DNA of 64,000 bases, from contig NC_087071.1 in assembly GCF_963678635.1 (NCBI RefSeq), forward strand, positions 46,916,889-46,980,888. The letters are read 5' to 3'. The notes beneath the pieces were generated by a model that saw only the letters and a list, made by a program, of their open reading frames with translations, did no database searches and was not told the origin of the DNA. Below, piece by piece: positions 1-12,892 of the stretch; within the stretch, counting starts at the first letter, position 1, and every line of letters begins with the position of its first letter. The translations under genes and the position numbers were made by a program. Source of the stretch: Symsagittifera roscoffensis (taxonomy: Eukaryota > Xenacoelomorpha > Acoela > Convolutidae).

Positions 1-3000
1 TAGATCGAAGAAAAAGGGGGTTTGATGAAAATGTCTCAAGAAACGTTTGCAATTTCTGCTCTTGAAGGGTATCATCAAGGGTTTCTATAGTGCTCTTGCT
101 TGAATTCACTACGAAAGATGTAGCTGAGCAAGTAAGATTTAGATTATAAGGGCAGTGACAAGGAGTTTCTGTTGTTGTTCAGTTCTTACATTTTTCAATT
201 AGCATATCAGATCAAGTTGTGATTGACTTAAATTTCCCATGCAATAGCCTTCTCTCTCTATCGGTTGGCGCAGTAGCGAATTATTTTTTATACTGAAATT
301 TGATTGGTCCAGAATTGGGCTGAGCATCTTTGCACCCTCTGGCCGCGAGCCAAAACAATCGCCTGTATGAATATTTGATTTCGATTGGTTTGGATTTCTT
401 GGTTAATATGTGGCCTCTTCCTTGCGGATTTAGTTCAATGATACAGCGTTCTGTTCGGTAAAACTTTTGGTTCGGAGGAGTGAAATTTGGCCGGTACCGT
501 GCTCATTGAATGTGATTCTTCCAATTTAACATTTATCAGAGATTGCATTAAACACCTTCCTCGCATTATTATATGCACTGTTGTTAAAAAAGTTAACTGC
601 TTCATTGAACGCTTGAATCGATTTAATCAGGAAAAACTCTGGTAACTAAGGGGTTTGAAGGCTGCGAAGGTAGGGTTTTGAACATATAGTCAACTATACT
701 CAATGTTGCACCTGGGACGTGATAAAGCTCAAAATGAAATGGTAAAAGGTGATCCGCCGACGGGTCAACCTAGATTGGTATGACTTGTTATCACAATATT
801 TGTTACCATGATAAAGAGCCGAAAAAATCTGTCAAGACTTTATATCTGTTAACATAAAAGTCGTGTTCTAAAGTGTTCGCACGACCACACAATTTCTACT
901 TGTTCAACTTTGTTCGTAATATATTTTTCCTCCGCGCTATTTAGGAATCTTGATACCCCCAGACCGCTTAAGGTTGCATCGCACTTTATTCGTGACCTTT
1001 CGGAAAGATCATAATGATAAAGGCTTGGGATTTTTCTATCATTTCTAATATTTTATGGAATGCGACGATTTGGTTTTCCTACCATGAGAAAGATTGCTAA
1101 TTACATTTCTTCAATGATGTACGGATCTGTTTTGTGAACTTGTGCAAAATTGATATGAACCGTTGCAAAAGATTAAAAGTTCCCATTAACGATCAAAATT
1201 TATTCAGTGTTCGAGTCGGTTTCAACTACTCAATAGAATCGTTTTCAATAAACTTGGTGTTTAAAAGTTTTCGTCAATCTCATAACCTAGTTAGACAATT
1301 TATTTACACAAATTTCGCGGTTATTGTAGTTTAACGCCCATCACTTACCGTCTAGCCTACGAATCAATTTGTCAATAATTAATTTGCGGCCCGAAACTTC
1401 CCTAAATCTCACAATCAAGATATCATCGAGGTAGCAAATCACTCCTTCTAATGTCAAATCACTCCTTCTAATGTCTCAATTAGCATATCTGTCCGTCCAC
1501 AGAAACCCGTTTTGAACCTATAATTTCCAGTGGCCTCTCCGCATAGGATGCTGAAGTGAAAATGACTGCTATTTAGTTCAGAAAGAGGTAATTGACCAAA
1601 AACGTACTCCAGATCTAGAGGTGTAAGCCACAGTTTTGCCGGAACGTCTTTAGTAATGTTTTGAGCAGCGGAATCAAAGAGTTCATGCATGTTGGCATCT
1701 GAATTTTGTTTTTCCAGATTTGAGCGTTTAAGTCTAACTGATGGAACCGTCTTTCTTAGCGGTCAGAACAATAATAAATTCTGTAAAGTGATCGTTCGTG
1801 AAGTTTTCTAACTTTTCTAGATGTTTGTTCCTGAGAAGATTCTAAATATGAATACACGATCCTGGTTATGATTAGGGGCTTTTCGACCTTTAGGTTGTCT
1901 AGGAATTAGAGGTATATTGAAGTTGATGAAAACATTACGATTCTTCAACCTGCTCAGCCTATTAAAAACGTGAGCGTACCTTTTCGTGAAAGGATTTCTC
2001 CAAAACTCTGATATCGGATCCTCCACATATAACATCCTCGGTCGTTGGGTTTATTTCCGACCGATTTGTATGGGTAGTGGCTATCCCCAAGTCCGCATGC
2101 AAGTTCAGTCAAAATAAATTCTGAGTTCGGTTTTCTGAGACTGAAAATGACGCAAAACTTAATTTTCAACCATTCGATGACAGAGGGATGACAATCGTGC
2201 CATGCAACTTGATGAGCTTTTTGTTGTAATCCACTTAGGTCGTAGTTGAGGGAAATCTGGCATCTGGCAGCATCTTTGTAGAAAAAGTTCTGATTTTTCT
2301 GAAGGAGAAGGTTTGCGGTACGCTGATTAAGGAACCACACGGGATTGCCTTCACTTACGGTTGCATAAAAAACTCTGTTTCGACCGAAGTTGTATGCTGA
2401 GGTTCCGCGGTTTACCGGCGTAGGACTGAAGAGGTTCGATGCTAATTATCTGTAGCACTTCCTCGACCATCAATATTCGTTATCGTAGTTTGCGTCGATT
2501 AAATCAAAATCCTCTGTTGTGGACGGAGAGATATTTCCATCACCTACGCGCACTGAGATGATTTGCAACACTCTGCGAAACGCCTTTTATTACAGAAATT
2601 GCAAATAACCTCCCTCGCAGGACACGACTTCCGGTGTTTCAACGAAAACGGGTTCCCACAGTTATAGCATCGCTTACTGCTACTGTTTCTCTATCCCTGT
2701 TTTGAAGTACGATTGTTGATACCTCCTTTTCAACTACAATTACTGTATCCGGATTGAATTGAGAATGTTGGTCTTGCTTAACCTTGGTATTTTCTGAAGC
2801 CTGATTGTTATGAGGTAAAAAGTTTTTGAAGTGGGCCGAGGTACTTGCCCCTTTCTCGCATTCTAACGCTAAGTCCATGTGTAATCAAGATAATCTCTAG
2901 CCTTGATCAGTTGCCGTTGTAGCTCAAGGTCGCGGATTCCTCCAATGAAAAATTCATTCAAAGCCTCACGTTCCTGGGCTTGGGGCCAATTGCACAACAC

Positions 3001-3023
3001 TGCTTGCACAGAAATTAGGACGT
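1..3023 (-). mobile_element. Ty3/gypsy LTR retrotransposon fossil A (partial)
   Basis: Read on the minus strand, this stretch holds recognisable pieces of a Ty3/gypsy element in the expected order from right to left. A gag-like segment lies at about 2880-3010 (contains NEFFIGGIRDLELQRQL). A zinc-knuckle-like cysteine cluster is at about 2560-2660. A reverse-transcriptase core lies at about 1340-1760, including LDLEYVFGQLPLSE, a GNYRFKTGF-type segment and the YLDDIL catalytic box near 1400-1440. The left end runs off the window, so the downstream LTR is not seen. To the right, gag is interrupted by an hAT-type MITE (3024-3414). Non-coding DNA up to about 4080 may include its upstream LTR, but no second copy is available to prove that. 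The coding parts are broken many times; it is an old, inactive copy. Confidence 0.8.
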
Positions 3024-3414
3024 TCCCCTCCTCAGGGATTCGACACCCTGCCGACCCAAAGGGTCCCCCCTTTGATACTTTTTCAGAAATCCATTTTTGG
3101 CCGACCGATCTTAAAATTCTTCTAAAGGCGCCTTCGGTGCCAATATATACTAACTTTGAGGGGGAGCGCGCGCCAAAAAAAAACGCAACTTTTTTGCCAA
3201 AATTTTTCAAAAGTGCCCAAAAACGGCTTTTTTGACTGTTTTTTCAGAAGTTTGCCTGCGGCGCAGAAAATTTAGCCAAAATGGGGGCAAAAAGGTGCTT
3301 TGGGAGAGCTCCAAAAATCAATTTGGTCGACCTATAAAAAAAGGTCGTCAAAATTTTCGAATTTTTTTCGAAAATCCGCCCCCCCCCCTCGAGAAAATCC
3401 TAGATCCACCCCTG
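3024..3414. mobile_element. hAT-type MITE, one end lost
   Basis: This is the reverse-complement of the complete element at 61991-62365. It shares the stretch with GCCGACCCAAAGGGTCCC, the GGAGCGCGCGCC block and the terminal TCCTAGATCCACCCCTG. The outer end of the left side is absent. It also has a central block (TTTGCCTGCGGCGCAG, near 3250) that the complete copy lacks, so at least two subfamilies exist. It sits inside the gag region of Ty3/gypsy fossil A, so it inserted after that element. No protein is encoded. Confidence 0.8.
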
Positions 3415-3483
3415 GTCTGGACTGAGGCAAATTAACAAAAATGGACAATGCTTGAACAGGATTGATAGACAATTTTTAGGGCC

Positions 3484-3616
3484 TTTAGACAATTTTTAGG
3501 GTCCGTCACCAAAAACGGATTTTTCATAGAAGTGCAAAGGGGGACCCTTTGGGTCGGCAGGGGATCAAATTCCTGAGAGGGGGTGTCCCCCCCCCCCCAA
3601 AAAAAATCCGCCCCTG
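3484..3616. mobile_element. hAT-type MITE fragment
   Basis: This matches the terminal third of the family: GGGGACCCTTTGGGTCGGCAG, then a C-run, and the terminal AATCCGCCCCTG. It is in the opposite orientation to the copy ending at 3414 and lies about 70 bp from it. No target duplication could be identified, so it may be the remains of a composite or of a second insertion. Confidence 0.7.
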
Positions 3617-5071
3617 AAACACATCATTTAAACAGTAATATAATATCGAAAAAGACCTAGACTGTTGCACCATAGGCGTCTTTGCCGCAAAAAACACGAC
3701 GAGATCTTTGAAAAATTGGTTTGCAATTTGGAAACGCCATAAACGATCTTCGCTTAAATGCGTCCAGACATACGTAAACCGCAAAATTAAGTTATGTTCT
3801 AGTTTTAACTCATAGAGTAATTTCAGATAGGGTACACCGTCTGCTCGTCACGCTATCTTATTCTCGGCTGGGTAGATTCGTGCAACTTCTTAGTCTAATA
3901 CCGATCTTAATCTTACTCTTATATCGGCTAGTCTCAATTAGTCTCAATAGATCTAGAGTATACTGGTTTATTGCGAGTAGGTCTCTTGGAGAGGCAACTA
4001 AGTTCTAAGTTAAATTCAAATCTCTCTGGTGCTGAAATTACTTTCAGCACTTACAAATATGTGGGTTGTTAGTTAGATGGATGATGATTGGTTAGTATTA
4101 AATATTTTATAGTGATGAAATATCCAATAATAAAATATAGTTAAGATCTGGTTCCAAATTAGTGAATGCGCAGACGTACCAACGCACTTCGAGATTGTCA
4201 TAGAGGTTGAGAATCGCTATGAAAATTAGAGCGGGTTATCGCTCAGAAGTGTCGAGCGCGCCATGTGCGCCCACCGGTGATCTTAAACGGCTACCAGCTT
4301 GATCGCTTAGTAATTTTTTATCGGTTAAAATCAGTTTACAGTGTTTTAAAACGGACAATTTTTTTGCCAATTTCTTTAATGCATTGGACTATTTCAATTT
4401 GAGTTGCTATATAAGCACCTTTATGAAAATAATTAACTTAGTTTTTTTTGAAACTTTTAAATAAAGATTAAATAGCTATTTTTAATTAGTTTGTGAGGTT
4501 GAACAGCTCATGTTTTGAACGAAAGAGCAAATGTCAGCTTGAGAGCGGATGAAGATAAGTTGCCTCTTGTCTCCCTCGGCTATGTCCCCTGCTGCTGCCA
4601 AAGGAACTTTTGTTCCCCTTTTGAGAAAATAAAAAACATGAAAAACTACATTTACGAAAAAAAAATGTCTTAAGTAATGAAATGTTAATTATGCGGTCGA
4701 CCAGAAAAACGAATAGCTAAAAATTAGTTGGATAAGTGTCAAGAAACGCAAGGAGACAGAAAAAAAATCTTTTTTGAAAAAGTCAAATTACGAACCTCAA
4801 AGAAAATATAAATGTCCATAAAGCTCTTAAAATTTTATGCTCTTTAAATTTTAAGGACTTTTTCGATTGATCTTTTTTGTTCACATCGTTAACATAATTG
4901 GGGAGAAGCTGATGAATAGGTCATTTTTATTCCATGCAAAATCTAAAAAGTGAAATCCACAAATTTTTCTCCATCAAAAGGTCGGATGTTTTTCTCAAAC
5001 GAGGCCCACCATTCTCCGTGCTCGTTGCTTGTGGGTGAGGCAACATTATACATCCCAGAAAATAATCCTCA
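3617..5071. other. Non-coding AT-rich stretch
   Basis: No gene is visible on either strand. The segment at about 3780-4080 contains AGTCTCAATTAGTCTCAATAG and other short internal repeats. It could be the upstream LTR of fossil A on the minus strand, but there is no second copy to test this. The stretch also holds the dispersed repeat at 4168-4295. The rest is AT-rich sequence with A/T homopolymers. Confidence 0.5.
4168..4295. repeat. GC-rich dispersed repeat, copy 1
   Basis: About 130 bp resembles 52971-53099 in the same orientation. Shared blocks include AAAAATTAGAGC-GGTTATCGC, a GCGACACGCGCG-like block and CACCGGTGATCTTAAAC (CTACCGGCGACCTTAAAC in the other copy). It is markedly richer in G+C than its surroundings. 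No A/B box pair or open frame was convincing, so its class is unknown. Confidence 0.6.
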
Positions 5072-5259
5072 GGAACTCTACCCCCCTGCCGACCCAAAGG
5101 GTCCCTTTTGTACTATTTGACACATCCATGTGTGATGACAGACCCTCAAAATTCTATACTAATTTCGAGAGGGGGGAGCGCGCGCCAAAAAAGCGATTTT
5201 TTGGTCAATTTTTTTTTGAAATGCGCTACCTCCTCGAGAAAATCCTGGATCCACCCCTG
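5072..5259. mobile_element. hAT-type MITE, internally deleted
   Basis: This short derivative of the same family starts at CCCCCTGCCGACCCAAAGGG. It keeps the GGGGGAGCGCGCGCCAAAAA block and ends with TCCTGGATCCACCCCTG. The central third is missing. Its internal sequence has drifted from the complete copy at 61991-62365. Confidence 0.7.
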
Positions 5260-5559
5260 GACACAACAGCGATTCGCCGTGATGAGCTGTACACCTCGTG
5301 TGTTGGTTTTTTCATATGATATATCATTCAATCCTGTCCGATCAATGTTTGTGGTAGCTGATTTCGTGTGGAAAACAAAAAAACGAAAAAAATTAAAACA
5401 CTCCCGAATACAAAGTTTCTCCCCTTTTTCAACTGTCGGAACAAAAATTGAGTATAAAATTGTAGCATTCAAAGAGCGGCAATTTGTCGCATAGCAATTT
5501 AAAGTCATTTAGTGAAACGTTGTTCATAGTAAACTGATCAGACAGTCATATGCCTCGGC

Positions 5560-5965
5560 GTCAGTTGCGTGCCGAGGAAGGGGGAAGCGGTAGCGGTGAC
5601 CGCCCCCCCCCTCAATTCTGGTTGCCAAAATTTACCAAAGAATCCCTCTATGGTATAACTTTATGACATCCTTTTTTCGCTGAACAACCTCAAAATTTTT
5701 GTACAGGCGCTTTTGGCGCCATATCACTAATTTTGAGGGGGGACCACTAATTTTGAGCGCACCAAAAAACGCCGCAAATTTTTTGGTCCACATTTCCAAA
5801 AAGTGCCTAAAAACGTCATTTGCTTGCGGCCCGAATTTTGTTTTTAAATAGGGTCCTTATACTATTTTAGGAGAGCTCGGAAAATCAAATTTGTCGACCT
5901 AAAAAAAAGATTGTCAAAATGTTCAAGAGTTTTCAAAAAACAGCCACCCTAGGAAAATTCCGCTC
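5560..5965. mobile_element. hAT-type MITE, diverged copy
   Basis: This is a highly diverged relative. It is aligned by the GGCGCTTTTGGCGCCATATCA block, AAAAAGTGCCTAAAAACG, the GGAGAGCTC...GTCGACCTA segment and a ruined end near 5940-5965. It has the TGCTTGCGGC block also seen near 3250, so it belongs to the longer subfamily. The divergence suggests it is the oldest copy here. Confidence 0.6.
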
Positions 5966-7618
5966 AGTGAAAAAACAAAGAGACAAACAATGAACTCCAT
6001 TAAAATTTGGTCATAAAAAGACGGTTGCTATGCAAGTGATATAGAATGCTGCGACCACACAAAAATAAAAAAAAAATGAGTTAAAAAATAAAAAAAATCA
6101 AAAGTTTCAGTTAAAAAAATTTAGGCTACTTGCACACTCACTAGCAAACAATTTATACCTTATGATTAGCAAAACTTTAGCTGAACTTCTTGTATGAACA
6201 CATATCAAAGACATCTCGGTGAGCAAAATCTTCTATTTTTTTTAAAAAAAAAGACCAAATAGACAAAACGACCTCAAAATTATTTTTAATACCAAAAAAC
6301 AATAAGGAAAAATATATGTTTTTTTTGGCGTTGTCTAACAACCGAATTAGGGTGAGCCTGAAAAATACTATAACGAAGGGATGAAATTTTTGGGATGCTT
6401 CAAGAAAATTTTTTTTATCCAGCTGTAAGGCCTTTTTTCGATTTTATTCATTGCATACAGGTTTAATTCTCGAACCATGTTTGTTTCAGACTTTCCCACT
6501 TTTTAATTCTAAAACAATCCTCCACACGAGTCTTCGCTGGTTTTCTAATTTCTTTTAAGTTTATCTTATTAGCTGTGCCATAGATCACTACACTATTTTG
6601 ATATATTGATTGAATATACCCTCTGTAAATCTTGAGCAGTGTAGATGTGTTAAAATATTATCTGAGTTGACAGATCATCGAGTAAGATTGACTCCTTTCC
6701 AAAGTTTTATCGTTTTGTGTTTTGAATAATAATTTTTCATCAATTATTAGACGTAAGAACTTATGGGGTTTGTGGTTAAAAAAATTTTCTATTTAAATTT
6801 TAAGGAGGCTGTTTTATCGTTTTTTATATTTTTATCAGAACATTTCGATTCAAACAACTCAACTAGGATTGGCTGGACATTTCAACTTAAAACAAAACAA
6901 GAATCCTCTCCTCAACTTTAGAGGAAGGATGTCAACGTCGACCCAAATTATTGATTGTTTGTGCTTCTGACTTCACAATGACCACCGCTCATTGCTTGGA
7001 ACGATGCAACTTTTCTCAAACCGGCAAAAACTTTTAAATTTTCAAAACTATTGAAAAATTACCCAGTGAGAAAGCCACAACTATGAAGCGCTTCACCATT
7101 GGTTAAGCATATGGAGATTTTTCATGGTTATAGTAACCATTTTATTGAAGAAGTCAAGTATTTTAAAGAATTTTTGTGAATCAAGGTCACAGTAGCAGTT
7201 CTTCATTAAAAGCAAAACAACTTTCTTACAGTTCCTCTCGCTCGCTATGTTTAATTTTAGTTTTTTACATGTTGATGTTTTTTTGAATGATTTGATATTT
7301 TTTTTTCTTGGTTGCAAGATCAGATTTGATGATTCATCATGTCACTAACTACTAATTTATTCACCTTATCAACTTATTTTTTCAATAATTAACGCTGATT
7401 TGCTAACTTTTTTAATTAATTTTGCGATACTTTTTTGATCATTTTAGAGTATATTTTCACTGCATAGTTTTCTGATCACATTTCCGTTGTGACTATCACA
7501 AAAAAAACCAGAAAAATAACACGTTTTGAAATTTCTCAGATTTGTTCTATCGAACCTATGTTTCTAGCAAATAGCAAATTAGCTTTATCTATACATTGAC
7601 TTTAAAAAACTAAATGTT
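5966..7618. other. Non-coding DNA downstream of the permease gene
   Basis: The sequence is AT-rich with long A and T runs. I found no coding signature, RNA gene or dispersed repeat in it. On the minus strand it lies immediately downstream of the permease stop codon, so its right edge should contain the 3' untranslated region. Confidence 0.5.
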
Positions 7619-7624
7619 TTTTAT
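7619..7624 (-). promoter_or_regulatory. Possible polyadenylation signal overlapping the stop codon
   Basis: On the minus strand the permease reading frame ends GAA TAA A, so a canonical AATAAA overlaps the stop codon. A cleavage site 10-30 bases further would give an almost UTR-less mRNA. The match is exact, but the hexamer is easy to meet by chance in this AT-rich DNA, so its use is only a possibility. Confidence 0.25.
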
Positions 7625-7931
7625 TCAGTTTTAGTAAGTGTTGAACCGTCAATTTTCTCATATTTTTCCTTCCCCTTTGCACGAATACAAATCTTGATGT
7701 AATGGTAGGCAAAGCCGACAAGTAAGAAAGCCAAACCGGCAAGAACCGAATACAAATATGTCATTGATGCAATTCCTTCTTTGATAATACAAGCATACGC
7801 CAGCAGACACAAAACTAGGGCAAAAATTGTTCCTGCTGCTCCGAAAGGGGATTTGTAGCATTTTCGATCTGGGTATTTCAAGGTCAATGCTATATGGGCG
7901 GCACATTGCAATAAATAAGAGATAAGAGCAC
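7621..7931 (-). CDS. APC-superfamily permease, terminal exon
   Basis: This last exon encodes 102 residues plus the TAA stop. The acceptor is TTGTTTAAG before 7931. The first two bases complete a glycine begun in the exon ending at 12507, giving ...TLF-G-ALISYLLQCAAHIAL. The residues then run LTLKYPDRKCYKSPFGAAG, the loop before the last two membrane spans in APC transporters. Two hydrophobic segments follow: one around TIFALVLCLLAYACII and one around LYSVLAGLAFLLVGFAYHYI. A charged cytoplasmic tail (RAKGKEKYEKIDGS) ends the protein. In ethanolamine-permease-type proteins the equivalent region is also the end of the polypeptide, so the C-terminus looks complete. Codon use and splice sites look like a normal host gene, with no internal stop. 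Confidence 0.88.
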
Positions 7932-9149
7932 CTTAAACAACAGTATTTAAAAAACAAAAAGTAACTCAATTTAGGTGGAAGAATCTAAAAAAACCGTACT
8001 CCAATTGATGCCACATGCTAAAACAATCAACGGTTTTCCCATAAGATTTGTTAATTTAGAAATTGACTAAGCCAAGTTCAAAATTTAACGTTTCGAAACA
8101 AGGCAATACTGAGCTAAAATATCGCTTGAAACTGAAAAAAAAATTTCACAAGTTAGGCTATTGCACTTGTCTAAAGTTTTAAATCATTGATCAAACCAGT
8201 TTTTTCAGAAGACACTGCACATCATAGAGCTTCCATAGTATCGACATTCCTTGTTAGTTCCCGCAATTTAGTTTTTTTTTGTTAGAATCGGAGCTCAAAA
8301 CAAATACTTCAAAAAAAGAAACTAGGATAATTAAATGGAAACTTCGTTTTCCCACGACATTAATTTTCTGATATCAGTTTTTTTATTCCAACTTCATTGT
8401 AAAGCGTTTTTCGAGATCCACGTGGACGATAAATTCAAACAAGATCACTTGCATATCATGAAGTGACCTCCATTCACAAAAATGCTTTTCAAACATTTCC
8501 ATACGAGAAAACTGCTTACTACACACTTTCATACACGGAAAAAATGTTGATCATCAATTTCTATTTATTAAAATTGTTTGATAAGCAGCAAATCATTTTA
8601 CCGCAGCAAAAAAAATCGCAGTAAAAAAAATGAACTACAAAAAAAATTTTCTCAATTTTTCGTCGCAATATCACTAGAGCGCTCATAAAAATATATGCAA
8701 GTGAAAGTTTGTTATTTTTGTTTTTAACGTAGTCCCGGCTAAACTTTTCCCACCACAGAAACAAAATTGCCTAAATATTTTTGTTCAAATCTAAATTTGA
8801 ATGTTTATTGTATGTATTTTGTGAGATATAGTTCAATTTGTCAAAAAAAAACGTCACGATTTGAGACATTTAATGAGACAAAAAACACATCAAAATTGAT
8901 AATATATTTTTTCTGTTGCTAGTTATTCGAAAAATTTGAAATCGAGGAGAACCGTTTTAGTTACTTTTGTTAGTGTCAAAAATTGTTCTAAGCACGAAAA
9001 AAAATTCGATAAAACTGTTGTATGCAAAATGGGAATTATTCTTTTAACGTAGTCTAGTCTATGTCATTTTGCACTGAAGACAAAAACCAAAGCGTGTTTT
9101 TTGTAAAGCCAGAATTCATTTTCTCGTTTTCTTATTGAAAAATAATTTT
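7932..9149. other. Permease intron, left part
   Basis: This is AT-rich intronic DNA between the last two visible exons. Around 8838-8890 there is a weak relative of the 0.8-kb repeat that follows (the AAAAAACGTCACGATTTGAG motif). Nothing else could be recognised. Confidence 0.5.
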
Positions 9150-11560
9150 GTGGTTTGTCAAAAAACAGGTCGCGATTTAAAATCTCTCAAACTTTTGAGA
9201 AATTTTTTCAGCCGTACTCAAAAAATTTAAAGTTTTTGATATAATGAAATGATGATTGTGAAGCTATAACAAAAAATTACATGGCCAATTTCCAAATGCT
9301 GTGTTTCTGTGTAATTTTATTTTTTCAACATCTTGGTTTGTTCTTTTGAGATAATCTTAAGCACTAAACACAAAAATATGAAGCAAGACAGCACTAAATA
9401 CCAAAACATAAAAAGAGAGTCAAAAAATTTTGTATTTTCATATGCAAAAAAAAAGCTGATCGCAATTTCAGACACAAGAAAAAATTTGTCACACTGTGCG
9501 GAAACGGCTAGTCATAGAATTTCAAACTTCGAAAAAATGCTGAACATAGAGTTATCAGTCAACTTTCTCGACGTGTGACATTCAAGTTTCAAAATTTTGA
9601 AATTTTATTACAAATGTTTCAAGTGAACACGGGTATTCCGAGAGTTTGTCCTCGACAAAGTAGTTACTTAAAACTATTGAAGTATCTAAATACTACATAA
9701 TTTCTTTAAATACAAAAGAGTGATGATAAAAAAAACAGGAACAAAGTTTATTGAGCGCTTTACAACTTAATTCTAAAAGCTTCTTCTTGTTTTTATTATT
9801 TTTTTTCAAAATTCAGTTTTTCTGATTTGTTCAAAAATATTCATTTTCGAAAATTGCTTTCAAAAATTACTGACTCGTTCATCAATATTCATTTTCGACA
9901 TGTTGCAAATTTAAAAAATACTTCACAGACAATTGAAAAATTTTCAATAAGCACTTGGAAAAACTTTTTTCTTCAAAGACTTTAAAAAACACATGTCTGC
10001 CAAAAAAACAGGTCGCGACTGACAATTACATAAAAATTAAAAAAAGTTCCTTATCATAAGAACTACAATTTTCTGTTGTAATGAATTGTGAAACTAAAAC
10101 AATAATTTACATGGCATATCTCCAAACCAAATGCTATGTTTCTGTGTGATTCTTTTTACTCAACCTGTTTGTTTGTTCTTTAGAAAAATCCTTAAGTTAA
10201 GCAGCAAACACAAAAACAAAAATCAAGACTCAAAATTTTTTTTAATTTTCAGATGCAAAAAATGCTACTCACAATTTCAGACACCAAAAAAGGTGGTCAC
10301 ACAAATTCACTCTACGAAAAAAGCTAGTCATAGAACTTCAATCTTCGAAAAAGTGTTAGTCATAGAGTTATCAATCAACTTTCTGGACGTGTGACATGCT
10401 AGTTTCAAAAGTTTGAAATTTTATTACAAGCGTTTTATGTGAACACGGGTATTCAGAGAGTTTGTCCTCAAAAAAGGAGTCGCTTAAATATACTGAAACG
10501 AAATTCCTCCAATTAGTACATAATCGTCTTTTAACTACAAAAAGTTGATGATAAAAAAACCGTTACAATGTTTTTTGAGCGCTTCATAATTCAATACTGA
10601 AAGCTTTCTTCATTTTTTTTTTCAAAATTCAAATTTTCTGACACCTTGAAAAAAAATTTGACAGACAATTGAAAATTTTCAATGAGCACTAAGAAAAAAA
10701 GTAAATTATCAGGAACCCTTCAAAAACACATGTCTGTCAAAAAACAGGTCACGACTTGCAATTTATCAAAATTTTAAAAAAGAATTTTTGACTGTACACA
10801 ATTTGTTGTAATGAATTGTGAAACTAAAATTAAATTTTACATGGCAAATCTCCAATTGCCTTATTCCGGTGTGTTTCCTTTCACTCAACCTATTGGTTTG
10901 TTCTTTTGAGAGAACCTTATTTTATTGTGTTTAGCACTAAACACAAAAACAACAAGTAAGACTCAAAAAGATTTTTAATTTTCAGATGCATAAAAAGCTA
11001 AACACAATTTCAGACACAAAAAGACTGCTAGTCAAACAAAACTCTGCCCAAAAATACTAGTCATACAATTTCAAACTTCTAAAAAGTGCTAGTCATACAA
11101 AAATACTCTCTGCCCAAAAATACTAGTCATACAATTTCAAACTTCGAAAAAGTGCTAGTCATAGAGTTATCAGTCAACTTTCTGGACGTTTGACAAGCTA
11201 GTTTCATAAGTTTGCATTTTTATGACAAGCGTTTTTGTCAACACGGGTATTAAGAAAATGTGTCCTCAGAAAACGCGTCGCTTGAACATATTGAAACAAA
11301 ATTCCTCCAAATTTATTCTAGTCTTCTTAAACAAAAATAGAATAATTATGAAAAACCTTAAGAAATTTTTTTGAGCGCTTCATAAATTTTAAAGTTCTTA
11401 AAGTCCTCAATATTTCGAAACTTGACTGAATCGCTCATCAAAACTCCAAATTCAAAAAATATTTCACAGACAAGTGAAAAACTTTCAATGAACACTTGGA
11501 GTTCACGTTTTTCACCTCGTTTGATTTTTGTGTTACTAAGGGTCAAAAATTGTTTTCCAC
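9150..11560. repeat. Three-copy tandem repeat, unit about 0.8 kb
   Basis: Several landmark motifs recur in the same order. ACAGGTCGCGACTT-like blocks start at 9165, 10009 and 10743. GTGAAACTAAAAC...TTACATGGC occurs near 9257, 10087 and 10814. GCTAGTCATAGA...GAGTTATCAGTCAACTTTCT occurs before 9570, 10380 and 11180. AACACGGGTATT occurs at about 9627, 10442 and 11240. Spacings are therefore about 735-845 bp. The third copy has an extra duplicated ACTAGTCATACAATTTC block (11040-11130). The array lies in the intron between the last two permease exons. It has no coding capacity. The end motif resembles the inverted ends of the element at 12893-13703. Confidence 0.8.
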
Positions 11561-12506
11561 ACATTTAATGCGTATGAAATGAAATTTGAATGAAAGTATT
11601 GTGAGACAGTCGAATTATGAAGCTGAGCGTGACAGTTTTGATTACTTTTTTCTGAAAAACAAAATATATGAAAAATCGCTCGAAATAACAACTTCATTTT
11701 TCATGAGCGCCAAGAAAATCAGTGTTTTCAATACAGCTTGCAAATAAATTGGGAAAAATATGTGTTGCTGCACTTGTGAGTTTTTCATTCAACCTATTAA
11801 GGCTATTAAGGAAACCAAAACAATGATTAAAACTATAAAAAAAATTAAGTCCTAATCAAAATCAACTTTGAGCACAAAACACGCTTTTCCTAGTTCAAAA
11901 TCTTCCACAAAGATCACAAATGTAGCATTAAGAATAATGATTATGGAAAAAATCTGTTTTCGCATAGCTGTGAAAAGGAAATTATTTCTTTTTTAGGAGA
12001 TATTGAACTATTGACTCAGTCATTGCTTACACACTTCGAAAGAAAATAAAAATTTGAAAAATTTTGACCAAAATATGTTTATTTTTCTTTGTTTTGCAGA
12101 AATATTATGTAATCTCGTTGAAATTACAATTCAGAAAATTACACAAGATTTTTTATAGTTTCCATCAATTAAAAAGGTGTTGCGGATTTTTCATTAAGAC
12201 CTTGGACAAATTTGTCTTTTTCTTGAGTAGAACACAAATGATTTGATATTAATTCTGTTAAAAATTTTGCAAATTCTGCCCTCAAAGCTTGTAGTGCCTT
12301 CTGCTTGTTTTGGTAGTTACAAGCATGCGAGGTGAAAAAACTTGAATCAATTAAGCAAAGGAAAATAAGGTCAAAAATTTAGCATGCCTCACATATGCAA
12401 AAAAAAACGGCAAAAAAATCTATTCTATGTATGAAAGTAAACTACAATTTTTTTTTAAATTTTTTTTTCAGAAACACGTATTTGAAAAGCATGTGTTCTT
12501 TATTAC

Positions 12507-12658
12507 CAAATAGTGTCAAATCAATCAGTGCAGATCCAATGAGTTCCTTGTTGTCTGTGACGTAATACAGCAATAAAGTGGCCAAATAACTGATAACTGA
12601 GGATGATATGAGGGCTACGTAGGGTGTATTCACTTTAGGCAGCAGCCACGAAAGGGGT
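12507..12658 (-). CDS. APC-superfamily permease, penultimate exon
   Basis: The exon is 152 bases and encodes 50 full codons plus one split base at each end. The acceptor is TGACATTCAG before 12658. The first base joins AA from the exon ending at 13930 to make a lysine, giving ...GLMPK-PLSWLLPKVNTPYVAL. The donor is TTTG|GTAATA, leaving one base of a glycine finished by the exon starting at 7931. It encodes the loop PLSWLLPKVNTP, which corresponds to the R-x-x-TP loop after membrane span 8 in the family. A long hydrophobic span (VALISSSVISYLATLLLYYV) follows, then the start of another (SALIDLTLF). Frame, phase and family pattern all agree with the neighbouring exons. Confidence 0.87.
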
Positions 12659-12892
12659 CTGAATGTCATGCAAAAATGTGAAGCTGCTCCCAATTAGGAA
12701 AAAAAGAAAACTATGTAACCAAGCAACTCAACAAAACAATAAGAACGTTCAACTTTTTTGAATAGAAGACTAAACAGTCTCAATTTGGCAGCAAAAAGTA
12801 ATTTATTGGAAGAAAATTGAAAATTTGGAATCACAATTATTTGACAAGATGAATTTAAATGATTTCACCTCGTCTAGGGAGACCCGGGTTGA